A stretch of DNA of 64,000 bases. Origin: Pseudonocardia alaniniphila. GTDB taxonomy: Bacteria; Actinomycetota; Actinomycetes; Mycobacteriales; Pseudonocardiaceae. Both the position numbers and the translations under genes were made by a program. The notes beneath the pieces are model-generated. The model did no database searches, was not told where the DNA came from, and saw only the letters and a program-made list of their open reading frames with translations. The stretch lies in the NCBI RefSeq assembly GCF_022524485.1, contig NZ_JAKXMK010000011.1, forward strand, positions 124,001 through 188,000. The letters are read 5' to 3'. The stretch's first letter is position 1; every line of letters begins with the position of its first letter. Below are positions 60,723 to 64,000 of this stretch, piece by piece.

Positions 60723-61637
60723 ATGGATCTGCGGCAGCTGAAGTCCTTCGTCGCCGTTGTGGAGGAGGGCAGCTTCGCCAGGGGCGCGCAGCGGTTGTTC
60801 CTCTCTCCGCCCGCGGTTACCGCTCATGTCAAGGCACTCGAGCGCGAGGTCGGTGCGCGGCTGTTGGAGCGCTCGCCGCTCGAGCTCACCGACTCCGGGC
60901 GACGACTGATGACCTGCGCTCGAACCCTGCTGGAAACTGAACGGAGGGCACTGCAGGTGGCCGATGCCCCGGCCGACGACGAGGTTCTGCGGGTCGGCGT
61001 CATGGGGCACGGTTCTGCCGAGCTGACACCGGCCACGATCGCGGCGTTCGCCCGCGCCAAGCCGGACGTCACCGTTCGCCTCGTTCCCCTCTCCTTCCAG
61101 GAACACGTCACTGCTCTCGTCGAACGCCGGGTGGACGTCGCGTTCGTGCGACCGGCACCGGTCGACGAACGGATCGTCTCGGACGTGATGACCACGGAGT
61201 CGCGAATCCTGGTGACTTCCCGGCGGAGCGAGCTCGCCGCCGCGGCGTCGGTGTCGGTCGAGGAGGTCCTCGATCTCCGGTACGTGGACATCCCTGCGGG
61301 CAGCCCGCGCGAGTTCGCCGACTTCATGTACTTCGGACGGGCGCGGAACGGCGACCCGGTGCGGCGGTCGGACGACGTCACGTTCACCCCGCACGACGTC
61401 CTCCTCAGCGCAGCCCTCGCGCGGGGGGTCGGTTCCTCGGTGCAGAGCTTCCGCCGCTTCTACAGCTGGCCGGGAGTCGCCTTCGTCCCGATCCGCGATG
61501 CGCCCGTCGAGCAGACGGTGCTGGCCAGCCGCGCAACGGATCGGCGCCCCGTCGTCGCCGCGTTCCGCTCGATCGCGACCACTCTGGCGAGCACGGTCAA
61601 CGCTGTCGACGGTCGTTTCTGCAGCCCCCGTGCGTGA
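60723..61637 (+). CDS. LysR-family regulator
   Basis: The 304-residue protein has the N-terminal helix-turn-helix MDLRQLKSFVAVVEEGSFARGAQRLFLSPPAVTAHVKALEREVGARLLERSPLELTDSGRRLM. The C-terminal periplasmic-binding-like domain has LRVGVMGHGSAELTPATIAAFARAKPDVTVRLVPLSFQEHVTALVERRVDVAFVRPAP, like regulators of aromatic catabolism (BenM-type layout). It starts at ATG 60723. It is divergent from the acetyltransferase at 60560 and co-directional with the PAS gene 104 bp downstream; either may be its target. Confidence 0.92.
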   Translation: MDLRQLKSFVAVVEEGSFARGAQRLFLSPPAVTAHVKALEREVGARLLERSPLELTDSGRRLMTCARTLLETERRALQVADAPADDEVLRVGVMGHGSAELTPATIAAFARAKPDVTVRLVPLSFQEHVTALVERRVDVAFVRPAPVDERIVSDVMTTESRILVTSRRSELAAAASVSVEEVLDLRYVDIPAGSPREFADFMYFGRARNGDPVRRSDDVTFTPHDVLLSAALARGVGSSVQSFRRFYSWPGVAFVPIRDAPVEQTVLASRATDRRPVVAAFRSIATTLASTVNAVDGRFCSPRA

Positions 61638-61741
61638 CGACACCCGCCGTCGTAGCCGTTGCCGGGCTCGCACGCAAGGCTTGATTCACCGATCCCGAAC
61701 TCCGCCCCGGTCGTCGGCCTCATCGATCTAGCGTCCCAGGG

Positions 61742-62221
61742 GTGGTCAAGAACGACAGAAAGCACCGCGAAACGCCGTCGAGCGATCGGACACTGCATGG
61801 GTGGAATCTGAGTCTGCTCTCCGACGAGATCCTCGAGTGGGCAGGCGTCGGCGTCACGATCCTCGACCCTGCAGGCAACGTTCTCTACTACAACCGATGG
61901 GCGGAGCAGAACCTCGATCGGGAACCGGAGTACCTCGGACGCGACGTCCGTGACAGGCATCGCCGGCAGATCACGAATCCGCGCTTCGATGCGATGCTCG
62001 CGCTCTTCGAGGGGGGCCGGACAGAGCCGGTTCGATACGTCGCGCGCCCCTACGGCAAGACGACGATCCTGGTGACCGTGTCGCCGATCATCGTCGACGG
62101 ACGCATCGCGGGGTATTCGCAGATCGTCCTGCTGAAGGACGAGGTACAGGAACTGTGCCGCCGATTCGATGAATCCGGCCGGAAGTCCTTCGAGCAGGAG
62201 GTGCTGCCTCACGGCACGTGA
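61742..62221 (+). CDS. PAS-domain protein
   Basis: The 159-residue protein is a single PAS domain: LSDEILEWAGVGVTILDPAGNVLYYNRWAEQNLDREPEYLGRDVRDRHRRQITNPRFDAMLALFEGG, then PYGKTTILVTVSPIIVDGRIAGYSQIVLLKDEVQEL. The layout is that of the PAS part of DUF438-type proteins, which lack an output domain. It starts at GTG 61742. It may bind heme, flavin or a small ligand and report to a partner such as the upstream LysR. Confidence 0.82.
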   Translation: MVKNDRKHRETPSSDRTLHGWNLSLLSDEILEWAGVGVTILDPAGNVLYYNRWAEQNLDREPEYLGRDVRDRHRRQITNPRFDAMLALFEGGRTEPVRYVARPYGKTTILVTVSPIIVDGRIAGYSQIVLLKDEVQELCRRFDESGRKSFEQEVLPHGT

Positions 62222-62354
62222 TCCGGTGGTGCCGGCCGGCCCACGGCCCGAGGCCCTCGGGTGACCGAGGTCATAGAACGAAGGTAGTACCCCCTCCGTG
62301 TGATCAGCGCGAGTGATTCAAGACGACGTGAACTCACCTGTGGGGGTAGTTGGC

Positions 62355-62753
62355 ATGCAGTGGTACGCGAAGGTCCTGCGCCAGTACGCGGACTTCAACG
62401 GTCGCGCTCGGCGAACCGAATACTGGATGTTCACGCTGGTGAGTGTGATCGTCGGGCTCGTCCTCCGCTTGATCGACGAGGTCGTGTTCGTGGGGCCGGG
62501 GCTGTCCACGACCGGGTGGCTCGGCCTCATCTACTCGGTGGCGGTCATCGTCCCGACGCTGGCCGTCGGCGTCCGCCGGCTTCACGACACCGGCCGTAGC
62601 GGGTGGTGGCTGCTCATCGCCGTGATCCCGCTGATCGGCGCGATCGTGCTCATCGTGTTCTTCGCGCTCGAAGGCCAGCGCAGCAGCAACGCCTACGGGC
62701 CCGACCCCAAGACTGTTCCCGTCAGCACCCACGCTGGCTCCTTCACCGGCTGA
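62355..62753 (+). CDS. DUF805 membrane protein
   Basis: The 132-residue protein has the DUF805 pattern: YAKVLRQYADFNGRARRTEYWMFTLVSVIVGLVLRLID, AVIVPTLAVGVRRLHDTGRSGWWLLIAVIPLIGAIVLIVFFALEG and a polar tail with NAYGPDPK. It has about four membrane segments. Function is unknown; members relate to YhaH/YhaI. ATG 62355 is preferred to GTG 62313. Confidence 0.9.
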   Translation: MQWYAKVLRQYADFNGRARRTEYWMFTLVSVIVGLVLRLIDEVVFVGPGLSTTGWLGLIYSVAVIVPTLAVGVRRLHDTGRSGWWLLIAVIPLIGAIVLIVFFALEGQRSSNAYGPDPKTVPVSTHAGSFTG

Positions 62754-62857
62754 GCGAGACAGTCCAAGCTTGCAGCGGTCTGCCCGGGGGGCGGACCGCT
62801 GCTGTGCGTTCACGGGCTGCCGCGAGAGCCGCCGCCGTGGGTGGACCCCCGGAGCTT

Positions 62858-62918
62858 GATCGTCGGTTCGGGCCCTGGAACGGGCTGTATCGCGGTTGGC
62901 GACCCCGAAATGGTGATC
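62858..62918. repeat. palindromic repeat unit 1
   Basis: Left arm GATCGTCGGTTCGGGCCC, right arm GACCCCGAAATGGTGATC. This is the most diverged unit. Confidence 0.85.
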
Positions 62919-62952
62919 ATGGACGGGCCGGCTGTGCGGGAGCCATCAGGCA

Positions 62953-63013
62953 GATCGTCGGTTCGGGCCCCGCAGCAGGGCGCGGCGCGGTTGCTCGTCC
63001 CGGACTGGTGATC
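62953..63013. repeat. palindromic repeat unit 2
   Basis: Left arm GATCGTCGGTTCGGGCCC, right arm CGTCCCGGACTGGTGATC. Identical to unit 5 over the full 61 bp. Confidence 0.9.
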
Positions 63014-63077
63014 ATGGGCGGGCGGGCGGGTCGGCGGGCGCGCGGGCAACGATCGGTGCGGCCGGATCCCGGAGCAT

Positions 63078-63138
63078 GATCGTCGGTTCGGGCCTTTCGG
63101 CAGGGCGTGGCACGGTTGCCGGTCCCGAACTGGTGATC
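63078..63138. repeat. palindromic repeat unit 3
   Basis: Left arm GATCGTCGGTTCGGGCC, right arm GGTCCCGAACTGGTGATC. Nearly identical to unit 6. Confidence 0.9.
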
Positions 63139-63191
63139 ATGCGCCGGTGGGACTTGCGAGCCATGGTCAGCGCGGCCGGATCTCGGAGCTT

Positions 63192-63252
63192 GATCATCGG
63201 CTCGGGACCTGGGGCAGGTTGTGGCACGGTTGCTGGTCCCGAACTGGTGATC
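63192..63252. repeat. palindromic repeat unit 4
   Basis: Left arm GATCATCGGCTCGGGACC, right arm GGTCCCGAACTGGTGATC; 15 of 18 arm positions pair. Counterpart of unit 7. Confidence 0.9.
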
Positions 63253-63426
63253 ATGAACGAGCTGGTCGGCGGCCCGTGCGGGAACTTTGAGCAGCGCGGC
63301 CAGATGCTGGAGGTTGGTCCTGGGTTGGGGGCCTGGGCCTGTGTGCAATGCACCTTGCCGGCACCCGGGCTCCGGTCACAGTCGAGTCGGCCAGGTTGCT
63401 TGTCGGCCGGTCACGGGACTGAGGTT

Positions 63427-63487
63427 GATCGTCGGTTCGGGCCCCGCAGCAGGGCGCGGCGCGGTTGCTCGTCCCGGACTGGTGATC
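63427..63487. repeat. palindromic repeat unit 5
   Basis: Copy of unit 2, 474 bp away, with similar GGGCGGGCGG flank on the right. Confidence 0.9.
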
Positions 63488-63546
63488 ATGGGCGGGCGGG
63501 TCGGCGGGGCGCGGGGCAGGGTCGGTGTGGCCGGATCCCGGAGCAT

Positions 63547-63607
63547 GATCGTCGGTTCGGGCCTTTCGGCAGGGTGTAGCACGGTTGCCGGTCCCGAAGT
63601 GGTGATC
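63547..63607. repeat. palindromic repeat unit 6
   Basis: Copy of unit 3 with small changes (GGTGTAGC for GGCGTGGC in the loop; GAAG for GAAC). Confidence 0.9.
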
Positions 63608-63660
63608 ATGGGCCGGCGGGGCTTGCGAGCCACGGTCAGGATGGCCAGGTCTTGTGGCTT

Positions 63661-63721
63661 GATCATCGGCTCGGACCCCGGAGCAGGGTGTGGCGCGGTT
63701 CGCGGTCCCGAAGTGCTGATC
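63661..63721. repeat. palindromic repeat unit 7
   Basis: Copy of unit 4, with right arm GGTCCCGAAGTGCTGATC slightly worn. Confidence 0.85.
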
Positions 63722-63756
63722 ATGAATCGAGTCGCCTGGCCGACACGTGTGGTGGG

Positions 63757-64000
63757 TCAGTCCGGCTTGCGCGCCTCGATGAGAAGGCGCTGGCTGTGTG
63801 CGACGAACGGGCCGTCGGACTGGATGCGGTCGTGGAGTCGGGCGAGCTCGTCGTGGTAGCTCTCGGCGGTGAAGCCGGGGACGGTCCAGAGGACCTTGCG
63901 GAGGAAGTACACGACGGCGCCGATGTCGTGGAACTCGCAGCGCAGGGCCTGGGTTCGCAAGTCGGTCACGATGAGGCCGGCCGCCTCCGCACCCGCAGCC
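63757..64000 (-). CDS. SAM-dependent methyltransferase, C-terminal part (runs off the window)
   Basis: The visible 80 residues read from the window edge as AAGAEAAGLIVTDLRTQALR, then CEFHDIGAVVYFLRKVLWTV and PGFTAESYHDELARLH, ending FVAHSQRLLIEARKPD. This is the typical C-terminal region of small class I methyltransferases that carry FHDIGAVVYFLRKV. The SAM-binding motif would lie beyond 64000. GTG 63969 is an internal codon, not the start. Confidence 0.7.
   Translation of the reverse strand, partial: AAGAEAAGLIVTDLRTQALRCEFHDIGAVVYFLRKVLWTVPGFTAESYHDELARLHDRIQSDGPFVAHSQRLLIEARKPD

Larger units (their letters stand above)
62858..63721. repeat. cluster of seven 61-bp imperfect palindromes
   Basis: Seven units of exactly 61 bp begin GATCrTCGGyTCGG and end TGGTGATC. 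The first and last 18 bases are near-complementary, with a 25-base loop containing GCAGG and CGGTTG. Spacers are 34, 64, 53, 174, 59 and 53 bp. Units 2, 3 and 4 correspond to units 5, 6 and 7, so a block of about 470 bp has been duplicated. The whole cluster lies between DUF805 and a methyltransferase gene. Open frames across it are by-products of the repeats. Confidence 0.9.

Noticed and set aside
62858..63721. CRISPR array
   Set aside because: Units are 61-bp palindromes with irregular, partly duplicated spacers of 34-174 bp, and no cas genes are present.
63012..63723. Several open frames on both strands with recurring IVGSG and GPEPTI motifs
   Set aside because: They arise from the 61-bp palindromic repeats, change frame between units and have no start signals.

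Overview
The window is high-GC throughout, with mostly G/C-ending codons, GTG and TTG starts, many 4-bp stop/start overlaps and F420-linked enzyme families. It is chromosomal DNA of an actinomycete. The gene order mhuD - hydrolase - mutY - carbonic anhydrase - Rv3587c-like - radA - lpqE - carD - ispD - ispF - cysS - rlmB - (metal ABC transporter) - LacI follows the Mycobacterium tuberculosis Rv3592-Rv3575c neighbourhood, which I recall from memory. Gene content suggests the Pseudonocardiaceae, probably a Pseudonocardia-like genus; this is inference.

Layout. (1) 0-17.6 kb is a conserved housekeeping core: heme degradation, DNA repair (mutY, radA), CO2 hydration, rRNA-transcription control (carD), isoprenoid synthesis (ispD/ispF), Cys-tRNA charging, 23S rRNA methylation and a zinc/manganese-type ABC importer. 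A PadR-controlled peptide deformylase and an amino-acid permease sit within it. (2) 17.6-23.5 kb holds a TetR-controlled small oxygenase-like gene, the trehalose genes otsA/otsB, a ThrE exporter and an Rpf/LysM cell-wall enzyme. (3) 23.5-25.6 kb is a scar: an intact tRNA-Thr(TGT), a 5'-truncated rolling-circle Rep of an actinomycete integrative element, and three decayed chromosomal gene fragments. (4) 25.6-37.3 kb is an accessory catabolic/redox region with two TetR regulators, cupins, oxidoreductases, an alcohol dehydrogenase fused to a flavin-reductase remnant, and an FMN oxidase paired with RidA. (5) 38-44 kb has a polysaccharide flippase with a CelD-like acetyltransferase, a penicillin-binding-like lipoprotein and small enzymes. 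(6) 44-51 kb has an ArsR/P1B-4 ATPase metal-efflux pair, redox enzymes, and a His-rich 61-residue peptide gene separated by a 16-bp hairpin from an ABC exporter with a 200-residue tail. (7) 51.6-62.8 kb has several regulator-plus-target modules (GntR/MHS transporter, MarR/Ddn-hemerythrin fusion), acetyltransferases, P-loop kinases and a pseudo-beta-lactamase lipoprotein. (8) 62.8-63.7 kb is a cluster of seven 61-bp imperfect palindromes arranged as a duplicated three-unit block, followed by a truncated methyltransferase at the window edge.

The most unusual items are the His-rich peptide/hairpin/exporter unit, the palindromic repeat cluster, the absence of disA from its usual place beside radA, an IspD without its nucleotide-binding loop, and several very clear operators (PadR, LacI, TetR, GntR, MarR, ArsR) that tie regulators to targets. 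There are no rRNA genes, CRISPR arrays or intact transposons.
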